The notes beneath the pieces were generated by a model. The model had not been told where the DNA came from and did no database searches. It saw nothing but the letters and a program-made list of their open reading frames with translations. DNA of 64,000 bases from SIG607 sp045586405 (GTDB lineage Bacteria > Bacillota > Clostridia > Oscillospirales > Acutalibacteraceae). The stretch is taken from assembly GCA_045586405.1 (NCBI GenBank), contig JAZNAG010000089.1:62001-126000 (forward strand), read 5' to 3'. A program made the translations under genes and the position numbers. Below are positions 50,405 through 58,339 of this stretch, piece by piece (the stretch's first letter is position 1; every line of letters starts with the position of its first letter).

Positions 50405-50433
50405 TTGCGTTATTTGGCAAGTTGTGTTATAAT
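50405..50433 (+). promoter_or_regulatory. Promoter of VUT-SDR operon
   Basis: TTGCGT 50405-50410, 17 bp, TATAAT 50428-50433 with extended TGT. Confidence 0.7.
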
Positions 50434-50462
50434 GATAAAAATTATAGGAAGGGGTGAGCAAC

Positions 50463-51194
50463 TTGGGTATACGAAAAAGAGTTAAGGAGTTTAAAATACT
50501 GCTTAACTGTATTCCCGCTACGGTGGTGACACTGTTTGTTGTCAGTGTTATCTGTATGAATCTTCTTGCAAACAAAACCCTTTTAAAGCTTGATTTTATC
50601 GCGCTGGACGGCGGTATACTTATATCCTGGCTTTCTTTTATGTGTATGGACGTTATAACCAAGCACTTTGGACCGAGAGCCTCTAACCTGATAGCTTTAC
50701 ACGCCGTTATGATAAACCTGCTTACCTGCCTTATTTTCTTTATTGTAAGTATAATTCCTTCAAACGCAGACGACTATACCACCTTTGACAGTATCTTTGG
50801 CGGTACCTGGTTTATACTTCTCGGCAGTACGGTTGCTTTTCTGCTTTCCGCCCTTATAAATAACAGCCTTAACTGGCTTATCGGCAAATGTTTCACTAAA
50901 AATCCCGACGGTAAAACCGCCTTTATGATGCGCTCTTATGTTTCTACCTTTATAGGTCAGTTTTTTGATAATTTTATTTTTTCCCTTATAGTTTTCCGCT
51001 TTTTTGCCCCTATTTTTTGGGACGGTTTTTATTGGACGGTGCTTCAGTGCGCTATGTGTGCCTTAACCGGCGCTGTAGCAGAGCTTATTATGGAAATAAT
51101 TTTCTCACCCATCGGCTATAAAATAGCAAAAAAGTGGCGGGAAAATAATGTTGGAAAAGCATATTTTGATTATTTAAAGGAAAATGAAGTATGA
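50463..51194 (+). CDS. VUT-family (DUF165/YhhQ-like) transporter
   Basis: 243-residue membrane protein with six or seven helices. Segments ISWLSFMCMDVITKHFGPRASNLI and SYVSTFIGQFFDNFIFSLIVF match the VUT/YhhQ family, some members of which import queuosine precursors. The start is taken as TTG 50463, because the GTG at 50454 directly follows and is part of the GGAAGGGGTGA ribosome-binding site. Its end overlaps the SDR gene by four bases. Substrate unproven. Confidence 0.8.
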   Translation: MGIRKRVKEFKILLNCIPATVVTLFVVSVICMNLLANKTLLKLDFIALDGGILISWLSFMCMDVITKHFGPRASNLIALHAVMINLLTCLIFFIVSIIPSNADDYTTFDSIFGGTWFILLGSTVAFLLSALINNSLNWLIGKCFTKNPDGKTAFMMRSYVSTFIGQFFDNFIFSLIVFRFFAPIFWDGFYWTVLQCAMCALTGAVAELIMEIIFSPIGYKIAKKWRENNVGKAYFDYLKENEV

Positions 51195-51844
51195 ATGTTT
51201 TAATTACAGGCACCTCAAGAGGTATCGGCAAAGCCATAGCACAGCTTTTTTTAAGCAAAGGGCATAATGTTTTTGGCATTGACAAAGAAGAAACTTCAAT
51301 AAATGATAAAAATTATACCCATTTTAAATGCGATATAAGGGATAGTGAAAATCTGCCCCACATAGAAAATGTAGAAATACTTATAAACAATGCAGGGGTT
51401 CAGAATGAAGACGATATAGCCGTTAACCTTACCGCACTTATAGATGCTACCGAAAAATACGGCGTAAAAGAAGGTATAAAATCTATTCTTAATATCGGCT
51501 CTGCAAGTGCCCATACAGGAAGCGAATTCCCCAAATATTGCGCCAGTAAGGGCGGGGTAGCGGCATATACCAAAAATGTTGCAAAAAGGGTGGCAGAGTA
51601 CGGCGCTACCTGTAACAGCCTTGACCCCGGCGGAGTTATTACACCCCTTAACGAGTGCGTTATAAAGGATAAAGAACTGTGGGATAAAATTATGGCTGAA
51701 ACCCCTCTTAAAAGGTGGGCAACCGCTGAGGAAATTGCGCAGTGGGCATACTTTTTAACGGTAGTAAATACCTTCTGCACAGGACAAAGCATTGTTGTTG
51801 ATGGTGGAGAAAGCATAAACCATAATTTCATATGGAAAGATTAA
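51191..51844 (+). CDS. Short-chain dehydrogenase/reductase (3-oxoacyl-ACP reductase-like)
   Basis: 217-residue classical SDR. NAD(P) motif TGTSRGIGKAIA (about 7-18), NNAGVQNEDD, catalytic Ser in LNIGSASAHTGS and YxxxK as YCASKGGVA (about 116-124), and the LDPGGVITPLN loop. Shorter than the usual 245 residues; the missing length is between the NNAG motif and the catalytic serine, so the substrate pocket may differ. Translationally coupled to the VUT gene; no functional link is evident. FabG proper is unlikely. Confidence 0.88.
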   Translation: MNVLITGTSRGIGKAIAQLFLSKGHNVFGIDKEETSINDKNYTHFKCDIRDSENLPHIENVEILINNAGVQNEDDIAVNLTALIDATEKYGVKEGIKSILNIGSASAHTGSEFPKYCASKGGVAAYTKNVAKRVAEYGATCNSLDPGGVITPLNECVIKDKELWDKIMAETPLKRWATAEEIAQWAYFLTVVNTFCTGQSIVVDGGESINHNFIWKD

Positions 51845-51853
51845 GACAAAGCC

Positions 51854-51882
51854 TTGACAATATTTTAAAAGAGTTTTAAAAT
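51854..51882 (+). promoter_or_regulatory. Promoter of KDPG aldolase-VOC gene
   Basis: TTGACA 51854-51859, 17 bp, TAAAAT 51877-51882. Confidence 0.75.
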
Positions 51883-51912
51883 AAAGTTAAAGTAACTAAA
51901 AGGAGAATTATT

Positions 51913-52875
51913 ATGAATCCCATTTTAGAAGAAATCAGTAAAGTCGGTCTTGTACCGGTAATAAAACTTAACGATCCCGAAAAAGCCGTTCCCCTCGTTA
52001 ATGCGCTTAAAAAGGGTGGTATTCCCGTTGCTGAGGTTACATTCCGTGCAGCAGGCGCAGATAAGGCAATTGCTAATATTGCTAAAGCAGCCCCCGACAT
52101 TCTTGTGGGCGCAGGCACCGTTGTAACTCTTGAACAGTGCAAAGCAGCTATTGCTGCCGGTGCTAAATACATTATCTCTCCCGGTTTCGACCCTGAAATC
52201 GTTGGCTACTGTGTAGAAAACAACGTTCCGGTAACTCCCGGTTGTACTAATCCTTCCGAAGTTTCAATTGCTCAAAAAATGGGCCTTGAAGTTGTTAAGT
52301 TCTTCCCTGCCGAAGCAGCAGGCGGTCTTAAGGTATTAAAGGCTCTTGCAGGTCCTTTCCCAAATATGCGCTTTATTCCCACAGGCGGAATTTCTCCTGC
52401 AAATTTAGGTGAATATCTTGCATTTCCGAAAATTATTGCTTGCGGCGGCAGTTGGATGGTGCCCGAAAAGTTGGTTGATAACTGCCAGTGGGACGACATT
52501 ACCGAACTTGCTAAAGAAGCTGTACTTACTATGCTTGATGCTAAGATTAAGCATATCGGTATAAATTCTAAAGATGAAGAAGAATGCGAAAAGACAGCAG
52601 GTCTTTTATCAAGCATTTGCGGAAAAGCCAAGGATTACCGCACAAAATCAATTTTCGCAGGCAAAGAATTTGAGGTTATGAAGTTTATGGGCGTTGGCAA
52701 ATGCGGTCATATTGGTCTTTCGGTAACCTCTGTTAAACGCGCTGTCCGTTTCTTTGAGTCTCAGGGCTTTGAGTTTGACGAAAGCTCAATTACCTATGAT
52801 GATAAGGGTGAAATAAACTTTATCTACTTCAAAGAAGAAATCGGCGGTTTCGGCGTTCATCTTGTAAACGCATAA
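51913..52875 (+). CDS. KDPG/KHG aldolase fused to a VOC-like domain
   Basis: 320-residue protein. Residues 1 to about 208 are a class I KDPG/4-hydroxy-2-oxoglutarate aldolase: GLVPVIKLNDPEKAVPLV, VAEVTFRAAG (catalytic Glu about 46), VGAGTVVTLEQ, the Schiff-base Lys K129 in VVKFFPAEAAGG, and FIPTGGISPANLGEYL. Residues about 212-320 form an extra domain, IKHIGINSKDEEECEKTAG ... HIGLSVTSVKRAVRFFESQGF ... GGFGVHLVN, with the paired beta-alpha pattern of VOC (glyoxalase-like) proteins. It acts in sugar-acid breakdown; the role of the tail is unknown. The gene precedes a GH43 gene. Confidence 0.88.
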   Translation: MNPILEEISKVGLVPVIKLNDPEKAVPLVNALKKGGIPVAEVTFRAAGADKAIANIAKAAPDILVGAGTVVTLEQCKAAIAAGAKYIISPGFDPEIVGYCVENNVPVTPGCTNPSEVSIAQKMGLEVVKFFPAEAAGGLKVLKALAGPFPNMRFIPTGGISPANLGEYLAFPKIIACGGSWMVPEKLVDNCQWDDITELAKEAVLTMLDAKIKHIGINSKDEEECEKTAGLLSSICGKAKDYRTKSIFAGKEFEVMKFMGVGKCGHIGLSVTSVKRAVRFFESQGFEFDESSITYDDKGEINFIYFKEEIGGFGVHLVNA

Positions 52876-52879
52876 AAAT

Positions 52880-52913
52880 AAAGCGATAGCCTTTTTTTAG
52901 GGTTGTCGCTTTA
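52880..52913 (+). terminator. Weak hairpin between aldolase and GH43 genes
   Basis: AAAGCGATAGCCT and AGGGTTGTCGCTTT pair with G-U pairs around a T-rich loop. The tail AATTTTAA is a poor T run; partial readthrough into the GH43 gene is likely. Confidence 0.45.
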
Positions 52914-52933
52914 ATTTTAAAGAGGTAAAAATT

Positions 52934-53860
52934 ATGAAACTAAAGTTTAATGAAGAGGGCAAAAAGCAACCCGATCCGTTTATTTTTGAAGACGGCGATA
53001 TGCTTTATATGTATGTTTCTGATATGACCGGCCCCGGTGTTTCCGCCTATAAATGTAACGACCTTTTCGGTGTATGGGAATATATCGGTGTTGTAACAAA
53101 AGGGGAGGGTATGGAAAGCTTTTGGGCGCCCTCGGTTATAAAAATTGATAATTCTTATTATATGTATTTATCTTTCAACAGTGAGCACGGCTGTCAGCAT
53201 ATGCATGTTTTAAAAAGCGACTCTCCCGAAGGTCCTTTTGAAAATCCTGTTCACCTTTACGACCGTTTCTCTATTGACTCTCATATGGTGCAAACCGAAA
53301 AAGGTCTTTATCTTTGGTATGCAGAGAATAAGCTGGATAGAGATTTAAAGGGAACAAGGGTTTTTGTTGACAGATTTATCGATCCCTTTACCCCCGAGCA
53401 TAATGCTAAAGAGGTTATTCTGCCGTCATTTCCTGAAGAAAGATTTACTCCTCAGTGCAACGAAAAAGACGGTGACTGGTACACAATAGAGGGGGCTTTC
53501 TGGTTTAAAGAGGGCGACTATCAGTATGTTATGTACAGCGGCGGCTGTTTTGAGGACGATACATATCATTTGGGCTATGTGTCTGCCAAGTCTGATGAAG
53601 CCGACCTTAAAAAAGTTGTTTTTATAAAGCATACAAAATACGGAAAATTTGATCCTGTTATTATTAAAAATGATTTTGAAGAGGGCACGGGGCATAACAG
53701 CGTTATAAAGTATAAAGGTGAATATTACGCCATTTACCACGGCAGAGATATAGGAGAAAGAAAAGAAGGTCCTTTTGTTGAACAAAGAACGGCGAGAGTC
53801 TGCAAACTTACCGTTAGAGACGGCATTATTACCGCTGAGCGCTTTGAAGACAGAGTATAA
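52934..53860 (+). CDS. Glycoside hydrolase family 43-type protein
   Basis: 308-residue five-bladed propeller enzyme, cytoplasmic because no signal peptide is present. The three catalytic acids are placed as in GH43: D14 in KQPDPFIF, D115 in FSIDSHMVQ and E186 in YTIEGAFWFK. FWAPSVIKIDNSYYMYLSF and GTGHNSVIKYKGEYYAIYHGRD are typical. Expected to release arabinose or xylose from imported oligosaccharides. The neighbouring aldolase suggests a sugar or sugar-acid catabolic pairing; the exact linkage is unknown. Confidence 0.85.
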   Translation: MKLKFNEEGKKQPDPFIFEDGDMLYMYVSDMTGPGVSAYKCNDLFGVWEYIGVVTKGEGMESFWAPSVIKIDNSYYMYLSFNSEHGCQHMHVLKSDSPEGPFENPVHLYDRFSIDSHMVQTEKGLYLWYAENKLDRDLKGTRVFVDRFIDPFTPEHNAKEVILPSFPEERFTPQCNEKDGDWYTIEGAFWFKEGDYQYVMYSGGCFEDDTYHLGYVSAKSDEADLKKVVFIKHTKYGKFDPVIIKNDFEEGTGHNSVIKYKGEYYAIYHGRDIGERKEGPFVEQRTARVCKLTVRDGIITAERFEDRV

Positions 53861-53865
53861 AAATT

Positions 53866-53893
53866 AAGGTCGGGATGCCCCGACCTTTTTTAT
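53866..53893 (+). terminator. Intrinsic terminator
   Basis: AAGGTCGGG / CCCGACCTT with a short loop, then TTTTTAT. Confidence 0.9.
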
Positions 53894-53935
53894 ATAGCAA
53901 TATGCACAAAAAATAGTATAAAATGTAATTTTATG

Positions 53936-53964
53936 TTGAAAAAGCATACTATATGTGGTAGAAT
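53936..53964 (+). promoter_or_regulatory. uraA-upp promoter
   Basis: TTGAAA 53936-53941, 17 bp, TAGAAT 53959-53964 with extended TGG. Confidence 0.75.
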
Positions 53965-53975
53965 GCTATAAAAAG

Positions 53976-54000
53976 AAATAGGAAAGCCTATTTGTTTTAA
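53976..54000 (+). promoter_or_regulatory. Small leader hairpin of uraA
   Basis: AAATAGG / CCTATTT around AAAG, followed by GTTTTA. It could be a weak early terminator or attenuator; no anti-terminator pairing is evident. Confidence 0.35.
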
Positions 54001-54029
54001 AAATCTATTTTTAGTGAGGGGTCAAAAAA

Positions 54030-55367
54030 ATGGAAAACAAATTAGTTTATGACATTGGCGATAAGCCAAAATTCGGGCAAATGCTTGTTTTTGCCTTCCA
54101 GCAGGTACTTGCTATTCTTGCTGCTACCATTCTTGTTCCTGTAATCGTAGGTAACGGAATGAGTCAGTCTGCAGCGTTATTCGGTGCAGGTGTAGGTACT
54201 CTTGTTTATCAGTTGTTTACCAAATTTAAAAGTCCTGTGTTCTTAGGTTCGTCCTTTGCGTTTATCGGTTCTATGTGTGCTGCTTTTGCAGGCGCCGCTT
54301 CAATTTCTGCAGGTTATGCAGGTCTTGTTATCGGTGCAGTGATGGCAGGTCTTGTTTATGTGGTTATTGCTATCATTGTTAAGATTGCAGGCGTAGCCTG
54401 GATTAACAAACTTATGCCTGTTGTTGTAATCGGACCTACCGTTGCTCTTATCGGACTTTCTCTTGCTGTAAATGCAGTAAATGACCTTACTGTAGGCAAG
54501 GTTGAAGGCGGCAGTCCCTATGTTGCTCTTATTTGCGGTATTATTACTTTATTCTCTATCTTTGCTTTCTCTGTTTACGGCAAGAAAATGGCAAAACTTA
54601 TTCCCTTTATTTTAGGAATTTTGGTAGGTTATGCTGTTGCCGCTATCTTTACAGTAATAGGTATTGCTACCAATAATGTTTCACTTCAGCTTATCAACTT
54701 TGCTGCATTCAAGGATATGACAATATTTGCAATACCTGATTTCTCTTTCGTTGAGGCCCTCAAGGGCGTTAAAGAAATCGATGCTTCCTTTATTGCTACT
54801 GTTGCTGTAGCTTATGTTCCTGTTGCATTCGTTGTATTTGCAGAACATATTGCTGACCACAAGAACCTTTCTTCTATCATCAATAAAGACCTACTCGAAG
54901 ATCCCGGTCTTCATAGAACTCTTCTTGGTGACGGTATCGGTTCTATGGCAGGCGCTTTCTTTGGCGGTTGCCCCAACACCACTTACGGTGAGTCTGTTGG
55001 TTGTGTAGCTATCACCAAAAACGCATCTGTAGTTACCATTACTACAACTGCTGTTATGTGTATGGTTATCTCTTTCTTCGGACCTTTCGTTACTTTCCTT
55101 TCTTCTATTCCTAACTGTGTAATGGGCGGCGTTTGCGTAGCACTTTACGGTTTTATCGCTGTTTCAGGTCTTAAGATGATTCAAAAGGTAGACCTTAATG
55201 ACAGCAGCAACCTCTTCGTTGTTTCTGCTATTCTTATCCCCGGTATCGGCGGTTTGAGCGTTTCTTTCGGCAAGGTTACTATTACTACTATTGCTTGCGC
55301 TCTTATCCTCGGTATCATTGCTAACAAAGTTCTTCATATTAAAAAAGGTTCTGAAGACGAGGAGTAA
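54030..55367 (+). CDS. uraA: Uracil/xanthine permease (NCS2 family)
   Basis: 445-residue symporter with fourteen helices in the UraA fold. The motif VVFAEHIADHKNLSSII contains the ligand-binding Glu region of uracil carriers and GGCPNTTYGESVGCVAIT is the second conserved site; the opening MENKLVYDIGDKPKFGQMLVFAFQQVLAILAATILVP is typical. It is followed by upp 6 bp downstream, which supports uracil as the substrate. Length is usual. Confidence 0.94.
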   Translation: MENKLVYDIGDKPKFGQMLVFAFQQVLAILAATILVPVIVGNGMSQSAALFGAGVGTLVYQLFTKFKSPVFLGSSFAFIGSMCAAFAGAASISAGYAGLVIGAVMAGLVYVVIAIIVKIAGVAWINKLMPVVVIGPTVALIGLSLAVNAVNDLTVGKVEGGSPYVALICGIITLFSIFAFSVYGKKMAKLIPFILGILVGYAVAAIFTVIGIATNNVSLQLINFAAFKDMTIFAIPDFSFVEALKGVKEIDASFIATVAVAYVPVAFVVFAEHIADHKNLSSIINKDLLEDPGLHRTLLGDGIGSMAGAFFGGCPNTTYGESVGCVAITKNASVVTITTTAVMCMVISFFGPFVTFLSSIPNCVMGGVCVALYGFIAVSGLKMIQKVDLNDSSNLFVVSAILIPGIGGLSVSFGKVTITTIACALILGIIANKVLHIKKGSEDEE

Positions 55368-55373
55368 TTTCTA

Positions 55374-56015
55374 ATGAAGCATTACGATAACGTAACTATA
55401 TTTAACCATCCGCTTATAAATCACAAAATTGCCATACTTCGTGATGAAAAAACAAGTATGAAAGAATTTCGTGAGCTTATAGAGGAAATCACCACCCTTA
55501 TGACCTTTGAGTGTCTTAAAGAGGGTGTACCTACCACCGAAAAACAGGTTAAAACGCCTCTTGAAACATGCACACAGCGTGTGGTTAAGGACAATGCAAT
55601 AGTTATCGTGCCCATACTCAGAGCAGGTCTTGGTATGGTGAACGGTATTCACGTGCTGTTTCCTTCTGCAAGAGTAGGACATATCGGTATGTACAGAAAT
55701 GAAGAAACTCTTCAGCCCTGTGAATATTATTGCAAACTTCCTGACGGAATTGAAGATAAACTTGTTCTGCTTGTTGATCCTATGCTAGCTACCGGCGGCA
55801 GCGCTTGTGACGCTATTGCATCTCTTAAAAAGCGTGGCTGTAAGGATATTAAATTTATGGCAGTTATTGGTGCGCCCGAGGGTGTAAGCAAGGTTGCCGA
55901 AACACATCCTGATGTTCATATTTTCGTTTCAACTCTTGATAGATGTCTTAATGAAAACGGATATATTTTACCCGGACTGGGCGATGCAGGCGACAGACTT
56001 TTCGGAACAAAATAA
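55374..56015 (+). CDS. upp: Uracil phosphoribosyltransferase
   Basis: 213-residue salvage enzyme converting uracil and PRPP to UMP. Conserved: IFNHPLINHKIAILRDEKTSMKEF, PILRAGLGMVNGI, PRPP loop VDPMLATGGSA (about 130-140) and the C-terminal GYILPGLGDAGDRLFGTK. Forms a two-gene uracil uptake and salvage operon with uraA. Confidence 0.96.
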   Translation: MKHYDNVTIFNHPLINHKIAILRDEKTSMKEFRELIEEITTLMTFECLKEGVPTTEKQVKTPLETCTQRVVKDNAIVIVPILRAGLGMVNGIHVLFPSARVGHIGMYRNEETLQPCEYYCKLPDGIEDKLVLLVDPMLATGGSACDAIASLKKRGCKDIKFMAVIGAPEGVSKVAETHPDVHIFVSTLDRCLNENGYILPGLGDAGDRLFGTK

Positions 56016-56030
56016 TTCTTTATAAAATCA

Positions 56031-56062
56031 AAAAACGGTGCTTGACGGCGCCATTTTTTCTT
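56031..56062 (+). terminator. upp terminator
   Basis: AAAAAACGGTGC / GGCGCCATTTTTT with a TTGAC loop and a T run. Confidence 0.8.
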
Positions 56063-56089
56063 TACAAATCAGCACTTTTGTGGTATCCT
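56061..56089 (+). promoter_or_regulatory. Promoter of alcohol dehydrogenase
   Basis: TTTACA 56061-56066, 17 bp, TATCCT 56084-56089 with extended TGG. It starts at the T run of the preceding terminator. Confidence 0.55.
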
Positions 56090-56120
56090 AAGATTAAGAA
56101 AACAGTAAAGGAAAAAGCTT

Positions 56121-57296
56121 ATGGATAATTTTAATTTTTATTCACCCACATATTTTGAATTCGGTAAAAATACCGAGGAAAAAGCGGGTGAACTTGTAAA
56201 GAAATTCGGCGGCAGTAAGGTGCTTATTCATTTTGGCGGCGGAAGTGTTGTACGCTCGGGCCTTCTTGACAGGGTAAAAGAGTCGCTTGATAAAGAAAAA
56301 CTAAGTTATGTTTTGCTGGGCGGCGTTAAGCCAAACCCCGTAAGTTCACTTGTTTATGAGGGTATTGACCTTTGCAAAAAAGAGAATATAGACTTTATTT
56401 TGGCTGTTGGCGGCGGCAGTGTTATTGACTCTGCAAAGGCAATAGCCTTAGGCGCAGTTTATGACGGCGATTTCTGGGACTTTTTCGGTTATGGTCCCGT
56501 TGAAAACGCGTTGCCTGTGGGCACGGTGCTTACCATTTCCGCGGCAGGCAGTGAGGGTAGCCCCAACACCGTTATAACCCACGAAAAAGGAATGTATAAG
56601 CGCAGTACAAGAGGGGACTGTCTGCGTCCGAAATTCAGTATATTAAACCCTGCACTTACCGAAACGCTGCCTGCTTACCAAACGGCTTGCGGTGTAACCG
56701 ATATAATCGCGCATCTTTATGAAAGATACCTTACCACCACAAAAGAAGTTGAGGTTACCGACAGACTTATCGAAGCGCTTATTCTCACAATGAAACACGA
56801 AGCGCCTAAAGTAATAGACAATCCTCACGATTACGAGGCAAGAGCCAACATTATGTGGGCAGGAATGCTTGCTCACAATAATGTCTGCGGTGTAGGTCGT
56901 ACTCAGGACTGGAACAGCCATTCCTTCGGTCACGAGCTGTCTGCTCTTTACGACTGCGCACACGGCGCAAGTCTTGCGGTGGCTATGCCGGCGGTGCTTA
57001 GCTATGTAATGAAAAACGATGTTATGAGATTTGCAAAAATAGCTAACAGAGTATGGGGCTGTGATATGGATTTTGACCATCCCGAAGTAACCGCTATGGC
57101 AGGTATAACCGCTTTTAAAAATTTCCTTATATCTATCGGTATGCCCAAAAACTTTGATGAGTTGGGCGCAAGGGAAGAGGATATTGACCGCCTTGTAGAA
57201 ACTCTCTGCTGCTCTCCCGAGAGAAACGGCTATATAGAGGGCTATGTTAAACTCAGTAAAGAAGACTGTAAAAACATTTACCGTCTTATGCTTTAA
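56121..57296 (+). CDS. Iron-containing alcohol dehydrogenase (butanol dehydrogenase/YqhD-like)
   Basis: 391-residue group III alcohol dehydrogenase. NAD(P) motif VGGGSVIDSAKAIALGA (about 96-112), the AAGSEGSPNTVIT loop and the iron ligands in DIIAHLYERYL, HSFGHELSALYDCAHGASLAVAMPAV (two His) are present. Probably reduces aldehydes, using NADPH as in YqhD/BdhA relatives, which serves redox balance in fermentation. It starts at ATG 56121 behind AAAGGAAAAAG. The SPFH gene follows 20 bp later without a terminator. Confidence 0.92.
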   Translation: MDNFNFYSPTYFEFGKNTEEKAGELVKKFGGSKVLIHFGGGSVVRSGLLDRVKESLDKEKLSYVLLGGVKPNPVSSLVYEGIDLCKKENIDFILAVGGGSVIDSAKAIALGAVYDGDFWDFFGYGPVENALPVGTVLTISAAGSEGSPNTVITHEKGMYKRSTRGDCLRPKFSILNPALTETLPAYQTACGVTDIIAHLYERYLTTTKEVEVTDRLIEALILTMKHEAPKVIDNPHDYEARANIMWAGMLAHNNVCGVGRTQDWNSHSFGHELSALYDCAHGASLAVAMPAVLSYVMKNDVMRFAKIANRVWGCDMDFDHPEVTAMAGITAFKNFLISIGMPKNFDELGAREEDIDRLVETLCCSPERNGYIEGYVKLSKEDCKNIYRLML

Positions 57297-57315
57297 TTTT
57301 TGAAAGGATGATTTT

Positions 57316-58254
57316 ATGGAATTTGTTATTATTGCTATTATTTTGGTGCTTTTACTTCTTTGCCTTAGGGTAGTTCCTCAGGCAACCGAGTATGTAATTG
57401 AGCGACTTGGTAAATATAAGTATACCTGGGGCGCAGGTCTGCATTTTCTCGTACCGGTTATTGACCGTATTGCAAAAAGAGTAACCCTTAAAGAGCAGGT
57501 GCTTGATTCTCCTCCTCAGCCTGTTATTACTAAGGATAACGTTACAATGCAGATAGATACCGTTGTTTACTTCAAGGTTTTTGATGCTAATCTTTTCACC
57601 TACGGTGCTGTTAACCCTATAAGCGCACTTTCTAATCTTGCCGCAACTACACTTCGTAATATAGTTGGTGAACTTGAACTTGACGATACCCTTACTTCCC
57701 GTGATACCATAAACGGCAAAATGACCGAAATTCTTGACTGTGCTACTGATCAGTGGGGTATTAAGGTAAATCGAGTTGAGCTTAAAAATATTATTCCCCC
57801 TGCCGAAATTCAAAACGCTATGGAAAAGCAGATGAAGGCAGAGCGCGACAGACGTGAAACCTTGCTTGAGGCTCAGGGACACAAAGCCGCCGTTATCACC
57901 CGCGCAGAAGGTGATAAACAGGCTATGATTCTTGCGGCTGAAGGTGAAAGAGATGCCCGTATTGCCAGAGCAGAGGGTGAAGCAAAGGCTATTTTACTTG
58001 CAAAACAGGCAGAGGCAGACGGTCTTGCCGCCCTTAAATCTGCGCAGGTTGATGCCGCCGTATTAGAACTTAAAAAGTATGAAGCCCTTATTTCTATGTC
58101 CAACGGTAAAGCATCAAAGATAATTGTGCCTACCGATGCGGTTGATATGACCAAATCAAACGTTATGTTCTCCGAAACCTCGGGCCTTGGCGACGTAACT
58201 ACCTCTGCAAAAGAAGACGCCCCCGCAAAGAAAAAAGATATTTGCTGTGATTAA
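57316..58254 (+). CDS. SPFH/band-7 membrane protein (stomatin/QmcA-like)
   Basis: 312-residue protein: N-terminal membrane helix (2-22), SPFH domain (about 23-190; VVPQATEYVIERLGKYK, VNRVELKNIIPPAEIQNAM), a coiled coil rich in Ala/Glu/Arg (about 175-260) and a C-terminal Cys pair (DICCD). Forms large membrane rings linked to lipid organisation and membrane-protein quality control. A partner NfeD protease is not adjacent. Follows the alcohol dehydrogenase closely. Confidence 0.92.
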   Translation: MEFVIIAIILVLLLLCLRVVPQATEYVIERLGKYKYTWGAGLHFLVPVIDRIAKRVTLKEQVLDSPPQPVITKDNVTMQIDTVVYFKVFDANLFTYGAVNPISALSNLAATTLRNIVGELELDDTLTSRDTINGKMTEILDCATDQWGIKVNRVELKNIIPPAEIQNAMEKQMKAERDRRETLLEAQGHKAAVITRAEGDKQAMILAAEGERDARIARAEGEAKAILLAKQAEADGLAALKSAQVDAAVLELKKYEALISMSNGKASKIIVPTDAVDMTKSNVMFSETSGLGDVTTSAKEDAPAKKKDICCD

Positions 58255-58283
58255 AAAAGAGGTCGAAAGACCTCTTTTTTCTT
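58253..58283 (+). terminator. Intrinsic terminator
   Basis: AAAAAAGAGGTC / GACCTCTTTTTT with a GAAA loop. Confidence 0.92.
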
Positions 58284-58288
58284 AATTC

Positions 58289-58317
58289 TTGAATTTACGG
58301 GGTATGTGTGATAGAAT
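58289..58317 (+). promoter_or_regulatory. Promoter of PlsC-like gene
   Basis: TTGAAT 58289-58294, 17 bp, TAGAAT 58312-58317. It overlaps the start of the longest frame and so places the true start at 58340. Confidence 0.78.
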
Positions 58318-58339
58318 AGTCTCGTTAGGGGAGAGAAAA

